From the NCBI GenBank assembly GCA_945868195.1, contig CAMBLP010000041.1, positions 1 through 15,103 on the forward strand: DNA of 15,103 nt. Direction: 5' to 3'. This DNA comes from Bordetella parapertussis (GTDB lineage Bacteria > Pseudomonadota > Gammaproteobacteria > Burkholderiales > Burkholderiaceae_B). Each line of letters starts with the position of its first letter. Position 1 is the first letter of the stretch. This document shows, piece after piece, positions 1-6,569 of this stretch. A program made the position numbers and the translations under genes. Below the pieces are notes generated by a model. It made no database searches. It was given only the letters and a program-made list of their open reading frames with translations, and was not told the DNA's origin.

Positions 1-893
1 ACAATTTCTTCAAGCGAGCCGCGTCGACCAACCACCCCGAAACCTGCCTGATTAAAGCGTCGCGTCAGGAGATCGCTTAACCACTTAGGTTTAATCGGTC
101 GTCGCAAAAAATGGATACGGCCTTTGACTTGCGGAAAATGCTCTATGCCGGCGACGGTCGAGACTTCGAAATTACCAAAGTGTCCCGTTAGGATCAAGAT
201 ACCCTTGCCCGCCTCAAACGCCTCGATCATGCCGTCCACACCTTCGACGCGGACGATTGATTTTTTACGTGCTTCGGATAAAAATCGAAACTGAAGCAAC
301 TCTTTGAGCAAAGACAGTAAATGCCCGTAGTGCGCTTGCGCCAGCAGGGCAATCTGGGCAGCCTCCACATTGGCACCGTAAACCCGATTCAGGTTTTCTA
401 AAATGACTTTGCGTCGATAAGGAAGCCATTTAAAAATGAAGCGGCCACCCCACGAGGGCTTGATTGACCGTTGGATCCGTAAAGCGACTGCTGTCGCAGT
501 TGTTTCGCTATGTGTGAGCGAGATTTTAATTTTTTCTACAAGGTGCAAACCCAACACAATTTCCGCCGCGGGTGTCACAGCAATGTGAGGCGCTCCATAC
601 TCATCTTTGACGACCGAGAAATCCATCGCAGTGATGGTATTGAGCGCGGTCTCGCGCGGGAATAGTTTGAGGCAGGCTTCTTTGGCGGCAAACCTTGCCG
701 CCAAGCTCGCGACACGACCAGGACCTTGTCCTGCATCTGAAATTTCACGTAGCGAGAAAAGCTTATCGAGCTCGCCGGGCATCGCATCGATCAAGCGCTC
801 AACACGCGCAATCTCCACGGTATCAACGGCGCAGCCATTGGGCAACGCATCGCCCTCAGGCAAGCCAGCCGTTGAGGGATGAGCGTGGGTCAC
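1..893 (-). CDS. 4'-phosphopantetheinyl transferase (AcpS type) fused to LpxL/HtrB-type acyltransferase, 3' end outside window
   Basis: One uninterrupted frame of at least 297 codons holds two domains. Residues ~20-140 look like an AcpS-type PPTase: GCAVDTVEIARVERL at 20-34 supplies the Mg-binding Asp24, and RFAAKEACLKLF at 67-78 supplies Glu72. The domain ends with the family's usual SLTHSETTATAVALRI strand. About eight residues later, from W148, the sequence becomes LpxL-like (GGRFIFKWLPYRRKVILENL), with the catalytic HX4E motif as HFGNFE (His238, Glu243) and FLRRPIKP downstream. The usual N-terminal membrane helix of LpxL proteins is missing. By family, the first half converts apo-ACP to holo-ACP using CoA, and the second transfers an acyl chain from ACP to a lipid acceptor at the inner membrane. 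It is the last visible gene of the lipid operon, 11 bases after the KS-like gene. I chose GTG at 893; TTG at 902 is also in frame, and neither has a clear ribosome site. The fusion is read directly; substrates are inferred. Confidence 0.85.
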   Translation of the reverse strand, partial: MTHAHPSTAGLPEGDALPNGCAVDTVEIARVERLIDAMPGELDKLFSLREISDAGQGPGRVASLAARFAAKEACLKLFPRETALNTITAMDFSVVKDEYGAPHIAVTPAAEIVLGLHLVEKIKISLTHSETTATAVALRIQRSIKPSWGGRFIFKWLPYRRKVILENLNRVYGANVEAAQIALLAQAHYGHLLSLLKELLQFRFLSEARKKSIVRVEGVDGMIEAFEAGKGILILTGHFGNFEVSTVAGIEHFPQVKGRIHFLRRPIKPKWLSDLLTRRFNQAGFGVVGRRGSLEEI

Positions 894-904
894 GTCATTC
901 AAGG

Positions 905-2176
905 CTAGCGAGCGGCACGCAACAGAACGGCGGCGTTGGTACCTGCAAAGCCTCGGCACAGTACCAACACAACATCGCTGCGTGCAGGACGATTTTGTTT
1001 GCTGATATTGAGGCCTACGCAACTCGGGGCAAGTTGGTCGAGTGTGGCGATCCCTGGCACGACGTTACGTCGACAAGCCTCGAGACCCAGAGCGACGTCA
1101 ATAGCACCCGATGCCGCAAACAAGTGACCAATCGACCACTTAAAACCAGTGACAGGAGGCATATCCACCCCAAAGACACGCAATAATGCAGCGGCCTCTG
1201 AATCATCTGAACCCTGCGTACCATTGGCGTGCGCGACGATCATCCCGACATCGGCAGGCTTGAGACCTGCATCGGCTAAAGCGCATTCGATGGCACGACT
1301 TAGTCCATCGCCATCCTCGCGCACATCAAAAAGGCCTTCGCCCTCCGAGGCATCGCCTCCACCTAAGTACTCACCTAATATCGTTGCGCCGCGCTCACGC
1401 GCAGAAGCCTCAGTCTCAAGCACCATCGAGGCAGCACCTTCGCCCAGCAAGCAGCCATCGTGACGCGCATCAAAAGGACGAAGTAAATCATCAGAGATCA
1501 AGCCTACTTTATCCAAATAAAGGAGTGTTTGTGGCTCGATCGGTGCGTCGTGTCCAATCGCAACGACGCGTTGTGCATCGCCCTCGCGCAAGGCCCAGGC
1601 ACTCTCAATCACAGCAAGCACACCACTGGTCGTGTGATTGGTGATGCAGCCATTAGGGCCTTTGAGTTGATTACGGATGCTCACGTGACACAACACGTTA
1701 TTTGGCAAGGAACGTAACAACCACATGGGATTGACCATGCTGGATAGTTCTTGACCGAACTTAGGCAAACTCCCGCCAGTCTCAGCCATTAAGGGGAAGA
1801 AGTCGTAATTGACCTCGAAGGCACCCCCCCCAGAGCCCACATAACAGCCGGTCTGGTCCGCGTAGTCATTTGCCGCGGCCTCGCCTAGCGTTTCACGCCA
1901 AGCCGGCAACCCCGCCTGTTCAATCGCCTGTGTCCCAGCGTAAATGCCGAACACATCAGAGCGTCGCACTAATTTGAGCAGCTTGCGATCACCCAACAGC
2001 TTGCCACCGTTGTAATCCTTGACCTCGGCCGCGAGCTTGCCAACCCAAGTCTGCGCATCCCACGCCGCAATGGGCGCAAAGGCCGAATAGCCCTCAAGCA
2101 GGGCATCCACAATGCTGGAGGGGTCTTGGCCTGCGCCACAAATAGCACTATTTCCAGTGATAACGATACGGGTCAT
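905..2176 (-). CDS. ketosynthase-like protein lacking the nucleophile (chain-length-factor-like)
   Basis: A 423-residue thiolase-fold protein of beta-ketoacyl-ACP synthase (FabF-like) length and layout. At the nucleophile elbow, GPNGCITNHTTSG (173-185) aligns with the FabF motif so that the catalytic Cys is replaced by Thr182. Cys177 is five residues too early to substitute. The first catalytic His of the NAHGT motif is replaced by Asn318 (HANGT, 316-320), while the second His351 and Lys346 (FKWSIGHL) are kept. It should therefore not condense on its own. By analogy with chain-length factors of type II polyketide and aryl-polyene systems, it probably pairs with the catalytic ketosynthase encoded just upstream and shapes chain length. 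Its ATG lies 5 bases after the stop of that ketosynthase, which fits equimolar, coupled translation. An alternative is a decarboxylating starter-forming KS homologue. Confidence 0.87.
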   Translation of the reverse strand: MTRIVITGNSAICGAGQDPSSIVDALLEGYSAFAPIAAWDAQTWVGKLAAEVKDYNGGKLLGDRKLLKLVRRSDVFGIYAGTQAIEQAGLPAWRETLGEAAANDYADQTGCYVGSGGGAFEVNYDFFPLMAETGGSLPKFGQELSSMVNPMWLLRSLPNNVLCHVSIRNQLKGPNGCITNHTTSGVLAVIESAWALREGDAQRVVAIGHDAPIEPQTLLYLDKVGLISDDLLRPFDARHDGCLLGEGAASMVLETEASARERGATILGEYLGGGDASEGEGLFDVREDGDGLSRAIECALADAGLKPADVGMIVAHANGTQGSDDSEAAALLRVFGVDMPPVTGFKWSIGHLFAASGAIDVALGLEACRRNVVPGIATLDQLAPSCVGLNISKQNRPARSDVVLVLCRGFAGTNAAVLLRAAR

Positions 2177-2181
2177 AACGA

Positions 2182-3495
2182 TTACCGTCCTGCAGCGATG
2201 AGTGCTGCGGTTTCTTCGGGATGTCTAAAAGCCAGACAACTATTACTACCGCCAAAGCCGAGCGAATTAGAAAGCGCCATACCGATGCGCGCAGGCCTTG
2301 GCACATCGCGCACAATATCGACCGCGCAATCGGGATCGAGCTCGCGTAGATTAGCGCTCGGTGGCATCATGCCCTCTCGGATCGCCAACGCGCAAAAGCC
2401 CGCCTCGACGGCACCTGCCGCAGCGATGAGGTGACCGGTCACACTCTTGGTCGAACTCACGCCCACTTGCATGGCGCGCTCACCAAAGACGGCATGAACC
2501 GCCGCGCATTCACTACGGTCATTCATTGGCGTAGAGGTGCCATGCGCATTGAGATAAGCGATATCGTTTTCAGTGGCGCCCGCATCGTAAATAGCACGTC
2601 GCATGGCCTGAATCGGGCCATCGCCTGAGGGATGGGAGTCTGTAATACGGTAGGAAGAGAGAGAATTGCCATCACCCGCTAACTCGGCATAAATCGTGGC
2701 ACCACGCTCCACGGCGCTATTCCATTCTTCGAGCACGAGAAAGCCAGCGCCTTCGCCCAAAACAAAACCATTGCGGGTCAGATCAAAAGGACGACTGGCA
2801 CGCTCTGGCGCATCATTGTCTGGAGAGACGGCCGACAACAGACAAAACCCGGACAAACCAACGGGCGAGATCATGGAGTCGAACCCACCGGTTAATACTC
2901 GGTCAGCCACACCTCTGCGAATGAGCCGCAAGGCCGTACCAATCGCCTGGCCACCGGACGCACACGCTGTGTGGACCGTTGAAGAATAACCACGTATCCC
3001 GAAACGGCGCAGCAACAACGACACACCGGCGGTAGAGAGGCTACGACTAAAGGCCATCACATCATTGGCAACAGGTTCTGCCAAGATTGCGGAAGGCTCA
3101 AATTCTCCTTGGGGCGCTGCAGCACGCTGAATAGCCGCGATTTCTTCGTGCGCTACGGTCATCATGCCTGCGCCGACCACACACCCCCAACGCGTCGCAT
3201 CCTGATGGGTGGGACGAATACCCGCGTCAAGCATGGCCTGATCCGCAGCTCCAATCGCGAAACGATGCGCTCGGCTCGCGTATTTCAGCAACTTGCGATC
3301 ATCAAGCGGCGGGAGGTCATCGAAACCTTTGACCTCAGCGGCAATCCGTGTAGAAAAACCAGAAGCATCAAAAATAGTGATCGGACCCGCGCACCCCTTG
3401 GCGGCTTTGATGCGTGCCCAAGTTGAGGCGACATCAAGACCTGCTGGTGTGACAAGTCCAATCCCAGTAATCGCTACGCGACGTCGTGCGGTCAT
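2182..3495 (-). CDS. beta-ketoacyl-ACP synthase (FabF/KAS II type, catalytic partner)
   Basis: A 437-residue ketosynthase with the complete catalytic set: Cys178 in HTACASGG, His318 in LNAHGTSTP, Lys350 and His355 in STKSVTGHL. The C-terminal GFGGSN glycine loop is at 413-418. Family chemistry is decarboxylative Claisen condensation of malonyl-ACP with an acyl or polyketide chain held on Cys178, in the cytoplasm. Its ATG overlaps the stop of the upstream dehydratase gene (ATGA, 3492-3495), and it is followed 5 bases later by an inactive homologue, so a KS/KS-like heterodimer is the natural reading. Primary-metabolism FabF cannot be excluded from sequence alone, but the surroundings point to a dedicated assembly line. 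The specific chain substrate cannot be told. Confidence 0.93.
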   Translation of the reverse strand: MTARRRVAITGIGLVTPAGLDVASTWARIKAAKGCAGPITIFDASGFSTRIAAEVKGFDDLPPLDDRKLLKYASRAHRFAIGAADQAMLDAGIRPTHQDATRWGCVVGAGMMTVAHEEIAAIQRAAAPQGEFEPSAILAEPVANDVMAFSRSLSTAGVSLLLRRFGIRGYSSTVHTACASGGQAIGTALRLIRRGVADRVLTGGFDSMISPVGLSGFCLLSAVSPDNDAPERASRPFDLTRNGFVLGEGAGFLVLEEWNSAVERGATIYAELAGDGNSLSSYRITDSHPSGDGPIQAMRRAIYDAGATENDIAYLNAHGTSTPMNDRSECAAVHAVFGERAMQVGVSSTKSVTGHLIAAAGAVEAGFCALAIREGMMPPSANLRELDPDCAVDIVRDVPRPARIGMALSNSLGFGGSNSCLAFRHPEETAALIAAGR

Positions 3496-4415
3496 GCGGA
3501 TTCTCCGGTGTCAGGCACAAAAAACATCTTGGCACCTGCAATGGTACGGCTCTCAGCCTGAGCGCCGACCTTGATCAAAATAGGTTCTACATCGGTTTGG
3601 CTCGGTTCGGCGCACTCAGCAAAAAGCACGAGCGTTGCACCGGGCGCAGTAAATGCACGGACCTTGACATTGGTGATACGCTGCACGCGAACAGGACCAC
3701 CCGCTTGTATTTCTGCCAGTCGGTGTGCGAGCTGTAGCTGCGCATCGAGCATCAAGGTCGCAGGGAAAACTGGGCGGCGCGGGAAGTGATCAAGAAAAAA
3801 ATCAGCCTGTACTGGCACATGCAACCGTGCTTCGAATCGCTGCTTGTCCTGACCTGCAATATCCTCAAGCACGGGAGGTGGCACGCCCTTAAACGCACCG
3901 GGCGCTCGACCTGAGGTCGTCAATAAGAAAAAATCAGCGCGTAAGGCCTCGGGAGCATCGAACTCGTCAATGTCAAGCATTGAGCCCAGCGTATCGCTCA
4001 ACTCTAAGACCAACTGACCCGCAATCGAAGCGCGACCGCGATATTGGATCGACTCCGCATCGCAGGACTCGATCTCGACGATCAATTCCAGCGTGTCGCC
4101 CGCACGCGGCAAGCGGTGCATGCGAGTGTCGCCGGCAAGTGCCGCGACAGGACGATGGGAAAAATCAACCGCGGACATCGCAACCCAAGCAGCAAGCTGC
4201 CCAATCGCCTCTGCGACTAAACTCACTGGAAAGTGAGAGACTCCCGCCGGGATGGTATAGAGACCGCAAACGCGTGTCGTCCCTTCGATGAGAGTGATGC
4301 GATCCACGAATGAGAACGCAGCAAAACGGCCCGAGCGATGTAAGCCATCACCTGGCGAGGCCTCGGAGGCCTGCGCCAACGACTCAACCATTTCAGCCAG
4401 CGGCTTGTGACTCAC
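3492..4415 (-). CDS. double-hotdog FabA/FabZ-like 3-hydroxyacyl-ACP dehydratase
   Basis: A 307-residue protein with two hotdog modules. The first, ~34-145, starts with FSFVDRI, a typical FabA/FabZ opening, and contains HFPVSLVAEAIGQ (61-73). The second, ~195-300, contains DHFPRRPVFPATLMLDAQ (209-226). In the second, His210 and Asp224 are 14 residues apart, as His and Asp are in FabA. In the first, the loop between His61 and Glu69 is shortened to 8 residues, so His61 is probably not in the catalytic position. Dimeric FabA/FabZ sites combine a His from one hotdog with an acid from the other, so this pseudo-dimer may have one good site (His210 with Glu69). The predicted reaction is dehydration of 3-hydroxyacyl-ACP to the 2-enoyl form. 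The start is GTG at 4415, overlapping the ACP gene by 23 bases; ATG at 4391, just after the ACP stop, is equally possible (299 residues). Neither has a clear Shine-Dalgarno. Confidence 0.82.
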   Translation of the reverse strand: MSHKPLAEMVESLAQASEASPGDGLHRSGRFAAFSFVDRITLIEGTTRVCGLYTIPAGVSHFPVSLVAEAIGQLAAWVAMSAVDFSHRPVAALAGDTRMHRLPRAGDTLELIVEIESCDAESIQYRGRASIAGQLVLELSDTLGSMLDIDEFDAPEALRADFFLLTTSGRAPGAFKGVPPPVLEDIAGQDKQRFEARLHVPVQADFFLDHFPRRPVFPATLMLDAQLQLAHRLAEIQAGGPVRVQRITNVKVRAFTAPGATLVLFAECAEPSQTDVEPILIKVGAQAESRTIAGAKMFFVPDTGESA

Positions 4416-4821
4416 GCTGAGCGCGGATCACGAGCTTGCAGAAGGTTTCGGGTGTGTACAGGCGGGCGATGTGATCGACACGCATAGGGGTCTTAAAACG
4501 CGAGGCGTCGATTTCGGACAAATACTCGCGTAAACGCGCCAGACCTTTTTCAGTCAGGATGCCGTTTTCTTCGAACTCGGTTACGGGCATGTCTCCACGT
4601 ACATCTTCGATGATTTTGCCGCGCGGAACCTTGATTTTAAAGGCGCGCTCAAGACGGAACACCATATCCAGAAAGTCGATCGATTCAGCGTCCAAACCCT
4701 CGATCAAAGAGACATCGAGCTTGATATCGTCAACGTCGCAGCCCAATGCATCGGCCATCGTTTTTTGAACGGTCGGAAAGACCGCCATGATTTCTTCTTT
4801 AGAGATGACTGCTTCAGCCAT
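4393..4821 (-). CDS. acyl carrier protein with C-terminal extension
   Basis: A 142-residue acidic protein with an ACP fold at residues ~6-85. The phosphopantetheine-accepting Ser47 lies in GLDAESIDFLD (42-52), followed by the acidic helix II typical of carrier proteins. The common DSL motif is ESI here. Typical ACPs have ~80 residues; this one has a further ~57 (86-142), predicted mostly helical and partly basic, of unknown role. The carrier should tether the growing chain between the KS pair, KR, DH and acyltransferase, and be activated by the PPTase domain encoded at the operon end. I chose ATG 4821 because GGAG sits 6 bases upstream. A longer in-frame TTG start at 4842 has no ribosome site. 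The 96 bases between this start and the preceding gene hold no obvious gene. Confidence 0.88.
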   Translation of the reverse strand: MAEAVISKEEIMAVFPTVQKTMADALGCDVDDIKLDVSLIEGLDAESIDFLDMVFRLERAFKIKVPRGKIIEDVRGDMPVTEFEENGILTEKGLARLREYLSEIDASRFKTPMRVDHIARLYTPETFCKLVIRAQRESQAAG

Positions 4822-4827
4822 GATTTG

Positions 4828-4831
4828 CTCC
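4828..4831 (-). promoter_or_regulatory. Shine-Dalgarno site of the ACP gene
   Basis: On the minus strand GGAG lies 6 bases before the ATG at 4821, the only strong ribosome site inside the operon. It decides the ACP start and suggests that the carrier protein is translated independently of its neighbours, which are mostly coupled by overlap or very short gaps. Confidence 0.6.
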
Positions 4832-4917
4832 GTGTATGTCAACGGACGCTATTTTAACCCAACTATAGGGAAATCCCGCCTCGTGAAACTACTGAAGCAG
4901 GAGCCAGATCCCCTATT

Positions 4918-5676
4918 TCAGCCCATTTTAAAGCCGCCATCCACATACAGAATCTGTCCGGTTACGTAGCCAGCCATATCTGACACTAAGAATGCTACTG
5001 CATTCGCAACGTCTTGGGCCGCACCATAGCGTTTTAACAGAATGTTGCCCTTGACCTCGTCTGCGGCCAAATCACGGACTTGTTGGGACATTTCTGTCTC
5101 AATCACGCCTGGGGCGACAGCATTGACCAAAATCTTGCGAGGCGCCAGTTCGACAGCCATGGCTCGGGTCAGCGCATCCACGGCGCCCTTGCTCGCGGCG
5201 TAATTCGCTTGACCGCGACCTGCCTTGGCTCCTGCAACGGAGGAAAGGTTGACAATCCGTCCCGCACGCTGAGACATCATGTAAGGAATGACTGGACGCG
5301 CCACATTAAACACGCCGCCGACGTTGGTGTTTAGGACCGACGAAATCTCGTCATCCTCCATCGCAGCCATCAAGTTATCGCGCACAATTCCCGCGTTATT
5401 GATAAGAATATCAATGCGCTCGCACCGGTCGCCGATGGACTCAACCGCCGCCGCACAGGCCGCCGCATCACTCACATCGACTTGCATGGCCGTCGCCTGC
5501 CCGCCCGCGGCGGTCACAGCCGCAACCACCTCGTCAGCAGCGGTTTGATTGCCTTTGTAAAAAAAGGTCACATTGACGCCCTCGCCTGCGAGCGTTTCAA
5601 CAATCGCACGACCAATCCCGCGAGAGCCGCCTGTCACAATGGCAACTTTGCCAGCTAAACCAGATTTAAACGTCAT
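4918..5676 (-). CDS. FabG-like 3-oxoacyl-ACP reductase (SDR)
   Basis: A 252-residue classical short-chain dehydrogenase/reductase. The NADP(H)-binding TGGSRGIG is at 15-22 and NNAG at 93-96. The active-site residues are Asn118, Ser146, Tyr159 and Lys163 (YAASK), with the FabG spacing of 13 between Ser and Tyr. The C-terminal GQILYVDGG is also typical of FabG. It should reduce the 3-oxoacyl-ACP made by the ketosynthase to the 3-hydroxy form using NADPH, in the cytoplasm. I chose ATG 5676, five bases after the stop of the preceding gene. The longer frame starting at 5736 would add 20 arginine-rich residues and overlap that gene, which is unlikely. It could be the housekeeping FabG, but its place in the operon argues for a dedicated paralogue. 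Confidence 0.92.
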   Translation of the reverse strand: MTFKSGLAGKVAIVTGGSRGIGRAIVETLAGEGVNVTFFYKGNQTAADEVVAAVTAAGGQATAMQVDVSDAAACAAAVESIGDRCERIDILINNAGIVRDNLMAAMEDDEISSVLNTNVGGVFNVARPVIPYMMSQRAGRIVNLSSVAGAKAGRGQANYAASKGAVDALTRAMAVELAPRKILVNAVAPGVIETEMSQQVRDLAADEVKGNILLKRYGAAQDVANAVAFLVSDMAGYVTGQILYVDGGFKMG

Positions 5677-5681
5677 GATTT

Positions 5682-6437
5682 TTAACCCGAAATGGCGAAA
5701 CCGCCGTCTACGACCAAGGTGTGACCGTTGACCCATGCAGCCTCTGGCAAACAGAGCAAGTACACCGCATCCGCCACGTTCGCGGGCAAGAGGCTTGGGC
5801 CGACTGGAGTACGCGCAGCGAATTCAGCCAAAACCTGATCTCGGTTGGGGAAGTGGCTCAACGCATCGGTATCAACCACACCGGCGGAAACGGTATTAAC
5901 ACGAATCCCGCGTGGTCCGAGCTCCTGGGCCAGCGACCGCACGAGCGACTCGAGAGCGGCCTTGGAAGCACCAATAAATCCATAATGGGGCATCGCCCGC
6001 TGAGCACCCAGGCTGGACATGGCCACAATACGACCACCATTTTTCATCAAGGGGGCAGCATGCTGCGCGAGCAAATTGACCGCGAAAGCATTGGTCTCGA
6101 GACACCAGCGGAAATGCTTGAGCGTCATATCCATCGCCGGTTTGAGTACCCCCGAGGCCGCATTGCTGATGACGATATCGAGGTGGCCGAACTCTTTTGT
6201 GATGATCTCGAACATCTCTGTCACGCTATCAGGGACACCCACGCTCGCCTGAACAGCGATCGCGCGCCGACCCATCGCACGGACCTCGGCGCATACAGCC
6301 TCCGCTTCGTCAGAGCTGTTGTAGTAGTTGGCGACAACGTCACAACCGGCGGAGGCCAATTTCAGGGCACACGCACGACCAATGCCGCGCGCGGCTCCAG
6401 TGACCAAAGCAACTTTACCTGACAGGGGCTGACTCAT
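5682..6437 (-). CDS. FabL-like SDR, probable enoyl-ACP reductase
   Basis: A 251-residue SDR with TGAARGIG at 13-20. Unlike the neighbouring KR, its active site is Tyr152-x6-Lys159 (YGFIGASK), the spacing of enoyl-ACP reductases (FabI, FabL), not the YxxxK of ketoreductases. Several stretches match Bacillus FabL as I recall it: NAASGVLKPAM (92-102), SSLGAQR (141-147) and VDTDALSHFPNR (188-199). The predicted reaction is NAD(P)H-dependent reduction of 2-enoyl-ACP. It is the first gene of the lipid operon. An AGGAG lies 13 bases before the ATG, rather far for a ribosome site. If active on every cycle it would give saturated chains; if selective or absent from some cycles, mixed or polyene chains. 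An SDR with another activity is possible. Confidence 0.8.
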   Translation of the reverse strand: MSQPLSGKVALVTGAARGIGRACALKLASAGCDVVANYYNSSDEAEAVCAEVRAMGRRAIAVQASVGVPDSVTEMFEIITKEFGHLDIVISNAASGVLKPAMDMTLKHFRWCLETNAFAVNLLAQHAAPLMKNGGRIVAMSSLGAQRAMPHYGFIGASKAALESLVRSLAQELGPRGIRVNTVSAGVVDTDALSHFPNRDQVLAEFAARTPVGPSLLPANVADAVYLLCLPEAAWVNGHTLVVDGGFAISG

Positions 6438-6569
6438 AATGGGGGTAATACTCCTAGGAAAAGTGAAAGTTTAACCAAGATCAAGAAAAGCAACCAATAT
6501 CAACCTCAGACCTTGCCTAGCCATCTTACAATGGAGGATTGATTCATCGCTCACGCTAAAGGAACATGC
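6438..6569. promoter_or_regulatory. divergent promoter region between lipid operon and mmsA
   Basis: These 132 bases separate the leftward lipid operon from the rightward mmsA-queC-glpKD run, so they must hold promoters for both unless longer transcripts enter from elsewhere. Rightward, TACAAT at 6527-6532 is a plausible -10 box, but no good -35 box sits at 16-18 bases. AAAGGA at 6558-6563 is a clear ribosome site 6 bases before the mmsA ATG. Leftward, the minus strand reads TTGGTT then, 18 bases on, TAAACT, which is weak. An AGGAG is at 6455-6451. No convincing operator palindrome was seen. Confidence 0.5.

Noticed and set aside
695..1186. 163-codon plus-strand frame across the PPTase and KS-like genes
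   Set aside because: It spans the junction of two supported minus-strand genes, and its translation is low-complexity Ser/Arg/His-rich.
4822..4842. Longer ACP start (TTG at 4842)
   Set aside because: It has no ribosome site, whereas ATG 4821 has GGAG at ideal spacing.
4843..4917. Inverted ATAGGG/CCCTAT elements between the KR and ACP genes as a terminator or attenuator
   Set aside because: The arms are only six bases with a ~45-base spacer and no T-run; too weak to call.
5721..6422. 233-codon open frame on the plus strand opposite the FabL-like gene
   Set aside because: Its translation has no recognisable motif and it is fully antisense to a gene with clear SDR signatures; long antisense frames are common in GC-rich codons.
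1..6437. Calling the cluster a standard aryl-polyene cluster
   Set aside because: No aryl-starter, methyltransferase, exporter or lipoprotein gene is visible in the window, and a FabL-like reductase is present; the missing left flank could still change this.
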